From Lagopus muta (taxonomy: Eukaryota; Chordata; Aves; Galliformes; Phasianidae), in the NCBI RefSeq assembly GCF_023343835.1, contig NC_064435.1, forward strand, positions 39,084,603-39,148,602: a stretch of DNA of 64,000 nt, given 5' to 3'. The translations under genes were made by a program, and so were the position numbers. The stretch's first letter is position 1. Each line of letters starts with the position of its first letter. Shown here one piece after another: positions 39,086 to 49,645 of this stretch. Under the pieces are notes generated by a model that did not search any database, was not told the DNA's origin, and worked only from the letters and a program-made list of their open reading frames with translations.

Positions 39086-42000
39086 TAAAGGATAGAACAT
39101 GCTGAACAGAATTGGTTCAATTTTATAAGGCTGTATAGCCTTCAGGAACCTACTTTTAAAAATACGTTTTCATAATGTAAAAACTTAGGTGATTTCTTGT
39201 CTATTTCTTTCTTTCTCTATTGAAAGTTTTTAATGAGCTGTGTAGATCCCTCCTGACAACCCAAGTGATTTTCTGTACCACAGAAGATATTTTCATTTTG
39301 TTTAAAGGACTCATTCTCAAATATGAAAAGTGCATGTAAACAGTTCCTGGAAATTTATGCTCTAGCAAAACAAAGAGCAAAGCTCTAGAATAATCTACCC
39401 TTTGCAAAACCTACTAACTTGTGAAATGAAAGAATAAACCATCATAGATGAAACAATATTTAAAGTAAGAGGCAAGAAAATGAAAAGCATGCTAGTTATC
39501 AAAAAGTCTATAATTTTACTTCCAGCACTTTGCAATTAGTGCACACATTTCTCAGATATCTGCTATTTATCTTGATTTTTTTGAAGCAGGCTTCTAAGCA
39601 TATAAAAATTTCATTTTTATTTGTACTTTTCTACTTAATGTATTGTAGTTGCAGTTTTGCACATATAACACAATGAAAACACAAAACATGAAAAGTAGAT
39701 TTTTTTGTTTATGAACTACTATAATTACAGCATATTAATGAGTTATTTTATGGTTACATTTTGTGCTAGAAACAGAATAAAAGAGGAGTACAAGCCCTGT
39801 AATTTAATTTTGTAACAATTTAATTAAATGTCATGGGCACACAGTAGAATGTACTATTGTTGGACCCAGTCATTGCAGTAAGGTTGGTGGTAATGTGGCT
39901 GGAAATTTTTTAGAATTATTTGGATGACTTTCATTAGTTTAGTAAACAATTTAAGTTGGCTGATGCAGCTTGGTATTCTGTTTATTGTCCAGCCATTATT
40001 TTTGTCTATAGGTTCTTTATTTCCTCAGGAGTTTTGTAAAAATAATAGAAATGTTATAAATTGAAATCGGATGTTACTCTTTTTAAGCCAAGCCTAAACT
40101 GAGGTCCTCCTTGCCTTAAGTCACCTTTATCATCAAAGAAACAGTGGCTGTCCTCTCCTGGCCATCTTCCCTCCTCACCCAGTCACCCTCTGGGGGCAGT
40201 CACACACATGCCCAACCAGATAGTTGAATATATAGTGAGGCATCTGATACTCAGCTGCAGTCTTCTCTGGTTTTGACGGATGTAGTTTGACAATTATAGC
40301 TCAGAAGTTTGCTGAACTACATACAGGCAGCATTTTAGACGTCCTGTTTGGTAGCCATCGGCTGTAGAGTTGTCTACAATCTTTGTATAAACATGGTTTT
40401 ATTTCTAGCCTACAAAACATTTTTGTGGAAAGCAGTTTCACAACACGAAACTGTGTTGAAATGACTTGTATATTAGCATGTACATATCATACTCCGTGCT
40501 AATGGAGTCTATCAGTAGTGTACCAATATCAACAAAAATGCTACCATCATCGCTGTTCTTGTCAGCAATGTCAGTAAGCCTAAGACCACTTTGATGTTCA
40601 TTTCTTTGGTTATGCTAGGATTAGTTAGCTGAGTAACAAAGGAACTATTATTTGAAGGAAAACCTATTATTTTATGTGCAAATATAATAATCTCAAAAAA
40701 AAAAAAAAAGCTCTGAAATTTAGCAATTATTTAATTTTTTAACTGTTCAGTAGTGTTTCTTTAAGGACAACAAAGATGGATGTTGGTGACACAGATTTAT
40801 GCTTGTAGTAAATTACATAGTAATACTTCTCAATTTATCTGTCAGATGTCTTTAAGGAGTTTCTCCTATTTTTCTACATGTAATTCTGATTGACAGAGCT
40901 GTAAGCCACACGTATTATAAGTACTGTGGGATATGAGATAGACTACTTGGAAAAATTGACTGATTGTTTGTTTTTCTTCAATACTTCTAGCTGCAGTAAT
41001 GTGACTCAATGGTAACATTCCCTCCAAACCTCATCTAACTTAACAGTGTAGTCTGACCACTGAGTAGAGCTTCATTTCTTATTTAGTCACAGAGGAAAAG
41101 AAATAGGCCACATCAACTTTAACAAGGCTTGAATGAGAATCTAGTAATCAATGCAGCAAAAATTAATAGATAGAAGATGATTGCTAGCAGTGGTACAGAC
41201 TATTAAAATTATTTCTGCATTGGCATTTCTGTCATATATTCAGGCTTGGCTTATTTAACTTTGTTCTCAGTTATAAATACAAAGATTAATTTCAATGGAT
41301 AACGTTTCTCAATGCCTTTTTCATTTTAACAGAATTTAAGTCAGCATTGGCAGAATGCTTCATCACAGTAGAAAGATTGTCAACGGGGCTTAAGTTTCTC
41401 CCAGGCTTTTTGAGAGTTGAAGATTTTGCTAAGACTTCTAACATTATGCTTTTTTCTATATTTCATATTGTTTGTTTGAATAAACAAGTATATTAAATGA
41501 ATAAGAAAGCCTTAGGAGAAAGGTTTCTGTGTATGTTTTGAATATTTTCTTTTTAATCCCACAGCAGTACTTAGAAGATTGTTTTTTCTTTTTTTTTTTT
41601 TCCAATGTGATCAAGATATCTTCAAAGGATGATGGATAGCGAGCTGCCTTCTCCTTCAATATGAACTTTTCAGATTCAGTTTTCTAAAGTTCCCATAGCA
41701 TGTTGTACCAACAGAAATAAAAGATGACCTATCGCTCTGGCTATTGATGATACTTGAGTAGTGTTTTTATCAAAGAGAACAAATGTGTCAAACTGTAGAG
41801 CTCATCAAATGTGAAGACAATAGGTTCTATAGACACCCGATATTAAAGCACGTTAAACTTTTAGTTAGCATGTTGCTGCTGAGTTACTATGCCAACCAGA
41901 AATTAGCTTTGCTATTTCTTCAGCTGAAGATTCCTTTTGGAACACAGACTCAGTGACTGAGGCATTAAAGCCCACATGTACTATTTCAAAGGTGGTTTTT

Positions 42001-42394
42001 AATACACAAGTGAAATATAGTCCTTGGAAAATGCCTGTTTCTTTTGAGAGAAGCAGAAACCTAGATATCCATTACAGAATCTAAGGGGACTGTAGGAAAA
42101 CCTTATTCTGTAATAAATTACAAAAACAGATTACAGTTGGTTATTTGTTTATTCAATCTCACTGTATTACTTACAGCTCCCCAGAAATCTACCAGGTATA
42201 TGAATGTTAACACTCCTTCTCCTTATCAAAACGTGATTCTTTTCTTATATTAAATATATATATATGTATATTTGAGGTGTATTTCCTGAAAATAAAATCA
42301 TTTTTTCTATAAGAACTTGTGAATTTTGTTGAGATACTATTTTCTCACTGATCTGCCTAATGTCTGAAGTGCAAACTTGAATTTGGGAGCAGAA

Positions 42395-42462
42395 AGGGGT
42401 TTTAATCTAGATTTAACTAGACGATCTTTAAGGTCTCTTCCAACGCAAGCAATTCTATCATT
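42395..42462 (+). mobile_element. CR1 LINE terminal remnant
   Basis: AGGGGTTTTAATCTAG, then AGACGATCTTTAAGGTCTCT, then TCCAACGCAAGCAATTCTAT is the last part of a CR1 3' UTR. Confidence 0.8.
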
Positions 42463-43745
42463 AAAGTTAAATCAGTCCTAGGTTCTAAGATTTCATCAGA
42501 CTTCGTTCAGCTATTTAAACAACATCCATTGAAAAGTACTAACCTACAGCAATTTTAAAGGTCTATGGATATCAGTCATGAACCTGTGGAGGGGGGCATC
42601 TTGTCACAATATTGTATTTGAAAGTAATAAAATCTGCTCAGTTGCTGCTCTGCTCTGGTTCTATAAGCTGCATTTACAGTGGTCATTTCCCTGATTTGCC
42701 TAAACTAAAATGTATCCAAGGGTATAACTGTATTTACCAGCAAAGTCTGCTGTACCACTGAACATAGACTCAGCCCCATCCCAGCTTTGGTCATGGAACA
42801 GCCAGGACATCTCCCTGGGTGTGTGGGGAACTGAATCCAATCTGCCTGACAGCGCAAGTACTGACGAAGGAAACAATGCTGTTCTTCAGCCTGCTTGTGA
42901 GCATTTATGCCACTTGTTGTATAACTTATAGCAAAAAATCCAAGTATTTTATTTCTCTAAAGACAGGCTAATTTGCATTAGTTTGGGCATCTTCTGTCGC
43001 TCCTGGAGTCAATTTTGTAGTTTTCAAAGCTGGTTTAGGAAAATATAACTGCCTCTTGGTGATAAATCAGTGCCACCTAGGGGCTGAGAGCTGGAAGAAG
43101 ATTCAGTGTACAAAATGCTAATTGCAGCCAGGGGACGACAGGAACGAGGGACAGGAAAAAAGGAAATAGTGGGTAAATTTAGCTGATGAAATTGGTGGGA
43201 AGCACGGTATGAAGATACAGAAATCCCTGCCCCCAGACAGCTTCACCTTCCCCTTTCTCGGGGAGTGGGAGGGAGGAAAGGTGGACTCTCTCTGAGACAC
43301 TGCATTTGCTTTGTGAAATAAGCTGTGCAGGAGGTAGGCTCCTGAAGGCCAGTTCAGGTAAACTGGGGCCAGATCTGTGAACTGGGGCAGGCTTACTGGG
43401 AATGGGAACGTGCAGGAGGATATGGGTGCTCAGCTGCATCCAGACATTTGCAGCTCTTGATACTCAAAAGTGTTATACATTCAATGAGCATGCTTATAAA
43501 GAAACAAAAGTTCTGAGCAGCTTTGGGATCACACCTCTAGAAAATTATGACCTAAGCTCAATGATTTTTTCCTCTATATTTTTTTATCCCTTTTTTAAAG
43601 CTATTTTAATATCCTGTTTCTACTATATTTGTGAGAAAAATCTGAGGAAAGAGAATTTACATAGAAAATGCATGCTCTGTGTCAGGAATAACAGCAGGAA
43701 CTGGAGTCCCCACTCAGTGCCTTTCTAAATAACTTGCCTTTTCAC

Positions 43746-43757
43746 TCCCTCTGGTGG
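43746..43757 (-). promoter_or_regulatory. Candidate CTCF site
   Basis: TCCCTCTGGTGG matches 11 of 12 positions of the reverse-complement CTCF core GCCMYCTRSTGG. A second, weaker match, ACCCTCTGGGGG, lies near 40189-40200. These are motif matches only. Confidence 0.3.
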
Positions 43758-43987
43758 TGTAAATGTTTTGTGAGGAGGTACAAGTTCTGTAAGTACTCAG
43801 CATGATCTTAGTAATGAGTTGATAGTTTGTTGGTATAGAAGTAAACAGGAAAAAAGGAAAATCTCCAGCAAGTATGCAAGGGGGTTTTGTTTTTCTTTTC
43901 CACTGAAGGGGAAAGAATTTGCTTATTTTCTCTTAGACAAGAGGCAAACACTAAATAATTGCCTTTGGTTGTAATTATGCTTTATCA

Positions 43988-44125
43988 CAGAATCACAGGC
44001 GTTGGAAGGGAGCTCAAGAAATCATCAAGTCCAACCCCCCTGCTAGAGCAAGTCACACAGGTAGGCATCCAGATGGGTCCTGAATATCTCTGTAGAAGGA
44101 GACTGCACTGCCTCTCTGGGCAGTG
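43988..44125 (-). mobile_element. CR1 LINE 3' fragment
   Basis: CAGAATCACAGGCGTTGGAA, then GGGAGCTCAAGAAATCATCA, then AGTCCAACCCCCCTGC, then GAATATCTCTGTAGAAGGAG is CR1 in minus orientation, truncated after CTGCCTCTCTGGGCAG. Confidence 0.93.
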
Positions 44126-47057
44126 AATAGCAGAATTATACAGCTTTCTCTATTGGCCACCGTGAAACTACTTTAAAATAAAGTGGAAAGATTGAGAGGG
44201 TTGGGGACCTCTCTGATTGGCATGGGCTGGTCTGCCATGAGCTGTTCTTACTATGCTTACTGTTTATACACACAGAGCCTGGAGTATTCCTTTCCTGAAC
44301 TGAAGCGCAAGGGTTTGGCTAAGACTGTGTGGGCCTCCTCCTATCTATCTGCAGTATCAGCAGTAGGTCACACAAAAAATTTCTACTGTGAGGAAAATTG
44401 ACTTATTTTATATTTTGTTTATATTCATAAATACATCTTCACAGCAACTGTGCTGTATCAAGATGTGATACTACTGAATTTCATTACAGCTGGTTAAGTA
44501 CGGGCTGAACAGGAGCATAAATCCTTCCCCTGTAAAAGAAGTACAAAGACTTGTGGGCTACAAATTTTGCAGAGATGTTACCTCTAGTGCTGCTGTGGTA
44601 GTCAAAGGTTAGCTTCTAGAGAGCACTAAATTGTCCTTGCTGACAAGCAAAGCCAAACATCTGACCTCTCCCTCTCTTGCTAAATGCTAGTTTTGACGAT
44701 GTTTGGACTCCTCCAGAATCTTCTGTTTCCCATTGAAACAGAGCACACAGTAGAAGAAAATACATGGATTGCTTGCTTTAATATTGAAGCTCTGCAAATC
44801 AGAGGAGGCCTTACTTACCCTTTGGCATTTCCCAGGCTGTCCAGCTTCACCTTTACTCCTATACACAGCTGCCAAACTGCAGTGCCTGAAGCTGAATCTC
44901 AGACGTCCCTGTGCCACAGGAAAATCCCAGGCTTTTGGGGAAACACTGAATTCTTCTCAGATGGTCGATCTGCTATTAAGGATGAGAAACAATTTGTGAA
45001 AGGATTGTATTTACCACAGGTAAACATTTTTCTGTTTTTGATGAAAAAAAAAAAAAAGTCAGACAATGGAAAACATAAGAAATGTGGCAGTTTATGGCAC
45101 TTCCCATATTTTCATGTGTGGGAGAAGAGGAACTGAGTATCAGAAGGATAAAGAGGCTGACTGCTGATATCAACTGACCATCTCAGAAATGCATTTAATA
45201 CGTGTGTGAAGATCAAGTTTTGCAAAAACATATTAAAAAACACCTTAATAATCAGTAGCATTTCTACCGTAAATAGAAATCCCAGCTGGTGATAAGGCAA
45301 ATGTGTAGCAGCGTTATCAACATTTTCAGGTGATGGATATCAGGAGCAATGTTAAATCTGTACCACTCCTTCTAAGGTGCTTGTTTTGCTAAAAAGAACA
45401 CAAACACAGCAAAAACAAATACCTGCAAACATATTTCACCTGCATTCTTTAATTTTCAGGGAAGGATCCGTAAGCAATGAAAATACAGTAATCTTGAAAA
45501 ACATCTTTTCATTGAATGTTGTTTAGTATCAAAACTGCATGCAAAATTCACACTAGTAATGCTGTGGACATGACAGTAGAGTGCTGTGAGCACAGACTGA
45601 TAGCCTGAATGAAGACAGACTTTGTTCTTTGTTCCATGCAGTTTAATATGCCAGAAAGTACATCATGCAGAGGAAAATGCTGAGATACACAGACCTTCCT
45701 GCACAGCAAGTGGTTGACCAAAGAGAGACATCATTATGAATTACAAGCATAGCTGAAACAACAGTCAGTTGAGGGAAAAAGACCACCCCTTTCTTTTACC
45801 TTTCTTAGCAGGCAGCAAGATGAAGCCAGGACAACAGTTCCTGCAGCACATTCGTTCTCAACACTTTCTGGACTTGCTCTGACAAAGGACAGCTTCTGTA
45901 CCTGGTAGAAATCAATCGCGTGCTCCCCACTGGCTTCAGTGAAGTTGAATTAGACACAGTTGTTCCCCAAAGTAATCCTTCCATTTCCATTACATCTGGG
46001 TTTTGAAATGAGCACTGGCTGCTTCACAGAATGTTAGTGATTTGTAAGAGGAAATGATTTAATCATCAACACAGTTACATGATATTACAATATATCAGAG
46101 TTTGTAAAATTACTGCAATCTGAAAGTGAAATTCTTGTTTGGGGTCTTTAAAGGAACGATGTGATAAACATTTCACATGTCTATAGCAGACCATTAGGCT
46201 GCAGCAGTGGGAAGGGACCTGCTGCTAAGGACTCTCAGGAGGCATCTGAAAATCTGAGCATGAGCTGCACAGGTCTTTGTGGACCTCCTGAAACCCATTC
46301 TCCTTTCCCATGTAAGTGAAAATGCAATTCTTTAACTACGTTTCTCTGCCCCTCTGTACTCATAGGTAAAAGTACAAGGAAGACCATTAAGATGAGAAAA
46401 TACTAAGAGATTGCAACTATTTTCACAGTATTCTTTGTGCAATGTGTAGACGTGCGAATGCTGTTGAAATGTCCACTGATCCTTTCTCTCCTCCTCATTA
46501 ATGTTAGAAGTAATCTAAGATCTACTCGTTTATCATTTGTAGGGAAGAAGCCAGAATCTTCTCCACGTTGCAGTAGGGCCAATTTGTATTAAAAATACCT
46601 TCATTTTATAGGACCGAAATAAAATTATGTGCAGGAAGGTGATTGTCCATAAATAGATGATGAATAATAAAGTAAACATCAATTCTGGAGAAAAAAAAAA
46701 AAGAAAAAAAAAAAAAAGAAAAAAAAAAGCTGAAAATACAGCTGTGAACTACTCTATTTTCCACAGTGGGTTCTAAACCCACATCTAGCTATTTTATTTG
46801 CCAGTGATGGATGGCTCACCCCTAATGCAAGGTTGAAGTCATTCTTGTCTGTTCTCATGGGTTTGTGTTATTTTCTCTCATTTTCCTGTATGAAATAACC
46901 TCAGTGTCTTATTTTTTTCCCTTGGCTTATTCCCTACCCAGTGCCTTGGTTTATTGTTTATTCTTTGGAGCTCTGCCTTTTTCAGTACTGGTAAATTTGT
47001 GATAGTTTTTTGTAAGAAGTAAGGAGGATATGAAGGAGATTGAGCAATCATTAAGCA
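44126..47057. other. Intergenic downstream of NPBWR1, no gene seen
   Basis: Contains short ORFs of up to 150 codons (44684-45136) without domain or coding texture, and interrupted A tracts at 46691-46729. No transposon is clearly recognised. Confidence 0.6.
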
Positions 47058-47076
47058 AGACACTTCACAACACACC

Positions 47077-47082
47077 TTTATT
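47077..47082 (-). other. Poly(A) signal AATAAA for NPBWR1
   Basis: The minus strand reads CCAAATAAAGGTGTGTTGTG. The canonical hexamer is followed directly by a GT-rich downstream element, about 350 bp after the receptor stop. It is the first AATAAA after the CDS on that strand, so the 3' UTR is probably about 370 nt. Confidence 0.7.
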
Positions 47083-47432
47083 TGGCTTTACAAATCTCCA
47101 GTGAGAGTCATGTGGCTTAAACTCACAAGGCAATAAATTTTAAAACAGAAAAGGGATCTGCTGCAGCTGTGTGAGCTATCACATTAGGACAGAAAGCACG
47201 TGAGAGAGAAAGGAAAAAACAAACACTAGCAAAAGAGATGGAAAGCAATGCTGAGGAAATAGGTGCTAGAAAGTTGAGTTGAGAATGACCTATCTGTCCC
47301 CAGTTTGTATTTCAGGCAGTGAAATCTGAAGCACTGTGGACCTTCACAGGAAGGCTGGAGCAAAAAGCATTCTTTGGCCTCAATACCCTCGGAAAGAGCA
47401 GACAGTGGTAAAAAGAGAGTATGGTGTTGGCT

Positions 47433-48428
47433 CTATGAGGTGGTTCTGCAGTCCATCAGTTTACGAAAACTCCTCCGGAAACTATCATCCAGAAAGGCAT
47501 ACAAGAAAGGGTTGAAGCAGCTGTTGGCATAACTCAAGCTAGTGATGAAATAGGAAATCCCAACAATCTGAGGAGTTTGTGGGATATCTGTGGTGAGGGC
47601 CACCACTGTGCTGAGGTGATAGGGTGTCCAGCAGAACAGACACACAGCCAGGATGACAACCACCATCAGCGTCACTTTTTTTTTTGCTTTATCCAGAGCT
47701 TTTGCATTGCTATGAAGATGCACACGTCTCAATCTGCACAACATGATGGTGTAGAGGACGCAGATGGTGGACACTGGGATAGCAAAGCCTAAGATAAGGG
47801 TGTAGATCCGACTGCCTTTCCACCACATGATTTCAGGATGAGGGAACACGAAAACACACTGGGAGCGCCCCTGCTCCTTGTGTACCTTAGCAAAGACAGT
47901 GAAGGGCAGGATGATGACTGTGACAAAGGACCAGATGCAGAGGCTTAGAATCTTGGCAGCTCGGTAGGTGCGGTAAGACATCTTCCTGGACTTGGTGGTG
48001 GCCACTACAACAAGGTAGCGGTCAACACTCATAACAGTGAGGAAGTAGATGCTGGAGAAAATGTTGTACTGGTCTATGGAGATAATGAGCTTACACATGA
48101 ACTCTCCAAAGGGCCATTGTAGGAGCAGGTAGTCAGCAATGTTGATGGGCAGCACCAAGGTAAAAAGCTCATCAGCAATGGCTAAATTGAGAATGAAGAT
48201 GTTGGTGACTGTCTTCATCTTTGGGGCTTTGAGGATTACATAGATGACAGCAGTGTTACCTGTCAGTCCCACAGCGCAGATGATGGAATAGATGACAGGC
48301 ATCGTGATGTAGGAGCTGGGGCTTGGTGGGGAAGTGGGAATATTCAGCTCCTCATCTCCTCTCCTTGCACAGTCTGTGTGCCCAGCCACACATGTAGAAT
48401 TGAGCTCAGGGATAGAGGTATTTTCCAT
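47433..48428 (-). CDS. NPBWR1: Neuropeptide B/W receptor (class A GPCR), probably NPBWR1
   Basis: This encodes a 331-aa rhodopsin-class receptor. Family members bind neuropeptides B and W at the plasma membrane and couple to Gi/o to lower cAMP. The N-terminus carries N-glycosylation sequons at N3 and N10 and has no signal peptide. Seven membrane segments are readable. TM1 has G57-N58, and TM2 has NLAIAD with D86. C112 and C191 form the expected ECL disulfide. D119 is the TM3 acidic residue, DRY lies at 136-138, and W166 is in TM4. P218 is in TM5, CWTP at 266-269 in TM6, and NPFLY at 306-310 in TM7. Helix 8 ends with a possible palmitoylated C327. The core from TM2 to TM7 is very close to human NPBWR1/GPR7 as I recall it, and the length is typical. 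The ATG at 48426-48428 has a strong Kozak context (GTGACCATGG). The frame is open two codons further, but only to a GTG. The whole CDS is in one exon. Assignment to paralogue 1 rests on the gene-poor context and is less sure than the family call. Confidence 0.95.
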   Translation of the reverse strand: MENTSIPELNSTCVAGHTDCARRGDEELNIPTSPPSPSSYITMPVIYSIICAVGLTGNTAVIYVILKAPKMKTVTNIFILNLAIADELFTLVLPINIADYLLLQWPFGEFMCKLIISIDQYNIFSSIYFLTVMSVDRYLVVVATTKSRKMSYRTYRAAKILSLCIWSFVTVIILPFTVFAKVHKEQGRSQCVFVFPHPEIMWWKGSRIYTLILGFAIPVSTICVLYTIMLCRLRRVHLHSNAKALDKAKKKVTLMVVVILAVCLFCWTPYHLSTVVALTTDIPQTPQIVGISYFITSLSYANSCFNPFLYAFLDDSFRRSFRKLMDCRTTS

Positions 48429-48689
48429 GGTCACAGCAGAGGGCCTAGACCTGCTGGTAGCAAGAAGGGCTAGGAGAGAAAGGCAAGGAACCTGGTTATT
48501 CTCAAGCTTGCTTCCTCAAAGCATCCAACCAACTGGTGTCTTCCCTTCTGCTCCCATGTGTGTCCCACCAGAGATGTCCTGCTGGGAGCAAGGGGACATT
48601 GTTGAGTGCTCAGCTGCTGGCAGAAAGTCCCACCATCCAGTTGTAGCAGAGACAGTCCCTTCTGACCATCCTTGACCTCTGCCCAAGCT

Positions 48690-48873
48690 AACTGGAAAGG
48701 TTGCCCAAGGAGGTTGTGGATGCCTCATCCATAGATGCATTTAAGGCCAGGCTGGATGTGGCTCTGGGCAGCCTGGTCTAGTGGTTGGCAACCCTGCCCA
48801 TGGTTTGAAACTAGATGATTTTTAAGGTCTTTTCAACCCAGGCCATTCTACGATTCTGTGATTCTAAGATTCT
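48690..48873 (+). mobile_element. CR1 LINE 3' end inside NPBWR1 intron 2
   Basis: The text from GGTTGCCCAAGGAGGTTGTG through AGGCCAGGCTGGATG to the repeated ATTCTGTGATTCTAAGATTC tail is the standard 3' UTR end of chicken CR1. It is antisense to the receptor gene and lies about 220 bp upstream of the coding-exon acceptor. Confidence 0.93.
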
Positions 48874-49212
48874 AATGGGTTGGGGGTGAAGAAGGCAGTG
48901 CAGAGTTCTGCACCACCTTAAGGTGACCCCCTGCAGGGGTTCTCCAGTCCCTCCCTGAAGTTCCTTTCACAGACGGGTTCAGGGTGACTCTCCCAGGCAG
49001 GACTGCCAAGAGCTGAAAAGAGGGGATCTGGTGTCTCTAGGATGCTTGGGGCTGAGAGATGGGAAGTGAAGAACCCCGGGGCCAGGCTAGCAGGATGTGA
49101 GGTGGTCGCTGAAGTTTAATGTTGGAAAGTCTTGCTCCGTCCTCGAAAATAATCCACCCCACCCGTTCCCCTGGGGCAGGGGGTGTTAAAAGCAGAGGAA
49201 GAGAAAGCTCAC

Positions 49213-49322
49213 CTTTCCCTGGCGGATGTGGGCAGGAGCCGGAGGCAGCCCCGGGTGCACCGATGCGGTTTCTTGGCCGGATCCTAAGCACAGCCGGGAA
49301 TTAAACGCGTGCTCATCTCGAT
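49213..49322 (-). other. Candidate non-coding exon 2 of NPBWR1 with a uORF
   Basis: This 110-bp minus-strand segment lies between a good acceptor (AG at 49324-49323 after TGTTTGTTGTTCC) and a near-perfect donor (AAAG/GTGAGC at 49213/49212). It contains an ATG that opens a 10-codon ORF ending in TAG. When spliced to exon 1 this ORF is extended in frame to an ATG at 49464-49462, giving 16 codons. It contributes no receptor coding sequence. Exon status is inferred from the splice signals only. Confidence 0.5.
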
Positions 49323-49405
49323 CTAGGAACAACAAACAGGCATCGGTAACCGCGGAGAGGAGCGTGCAAAATTCAGGAGCTGGAGCTTTCCCTGGGGGGT
49401 GGGGA

Positions 49406-49426
49406 GGGGGGGGGGGGGGGGGGGGG
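49406..49426 (+). repeat. G21 homopolymer (C21 on the gene strand)
   Basis: An uninterrupted run of about 21 G follows GGGGGGTGGGGA, in the small intron between the two candidate 5' exons of the receptor gene. It could form a G-quadruplex on the non-template strand of the minus-strand gene's partner. Run length may be an assembly estimate. Confidence 0.9.
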
Positions 49427-49452
49427 AGGAAAGGAGTTTGGGGGGCAGTTAC

Positions 49453-49645
49453 CTCAAGTCGCATCTCCTCCCGACGGCGGCAGATCGCAGCACAAGGAAG
49501 GTGGGAGAAATCCGAGCTCCAGGTGGCATCTGTCTGAGGTGCGGGGTCTGGGAACGCCGCATTCCCCTCCCCGGTCCCGGGGTGTCCGCGGCTGCGCTCC
49601 CTCGGGCGGTGTTGCGCCCGTCGTCTCGATTCCACGGGTGTGGAG
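49453..49645 (-). other. Candidate non-coding first exon of NPBWR1
   Basis: This is a GC-rich segment directly downstream of the minus-strand TATA-like box, ending in the donor GAG/GTAACT. Its 5' end is placed about 27-32 bp after the TATA-like box and is approximate. It holds ATGs at 49562-49560 and, in the same frame, 49529-49527. These open a 39-codon uORF that would stop in exon 2, well before the receptor start. A third ATG at 49464-49462 reads into exon 2. Confidence 0.5.

Larger units (their letters stand above)
39086..43985. other. Intergenic, one CR1 remnant
   Basis: No gene seen. Contains the CR1 tail at 42395-42462 and short A/T runs. The CTCF-like motifs near 40187 and 43746 are noted separately. 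Confidence 0.65.
47058..49645 (-). other. NPBWR1: Inferred NPBWR1 transcription unit (three exons)
   Basis: This is an inferred model from signals on the minus strand. Exon 1 runs from about 49645 to 49453, intron 1 from 49452 to 49323, exon 2 from 49322 to 49213, and intron 2 from 49212 to 48470. Exon 3 starts at 48469 and holds the whole CDS and 3' UTR, ending near 47058. Exon 1 ends in GAG/GTAACT. Exon 2 is bounded by a T-rich acceptor ending CCTAG and by the donor AAAG/GTGAGC. Exon 3 follows a pyrimidine tract ending CTCTCCTAG. A two-exon alternative (exon 1 directly to exon 3) is also possible. No RNA evidence is available here. The ends of exon 1 and of the 3' UTR are estimates from the TATA-like box and the poly(A) signal. 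Confidence 0.6.

Noticed and set aside
44684-45136. 150-codon ORF downstream of NPBWR1
   Set aside because: No homology recognised, it includes a polylysine from an A run, and nothing suggests coding constraint.
45805-45990. Possible exon or ancient amniote repeat (ends like CAGTGGGGAGCA, TTTCTACCAGGTACAGA)
   Set aside because: It loosely resembles old dispersed amniote repeats, but too little aligns to name a family, and no splice-bounded ORF is convincing.
46691-46729. A-rich tract as a retrocopy tail
   Set aside because: The A runs are broken by G residues, no poly(A) signal stands at the right distance, and no parent transcript is recognisable.
47577-47792. Plus-strand ORF antisense to the receptor
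   Set aside because: It is a shadow of the conserved receptor coding sequence.
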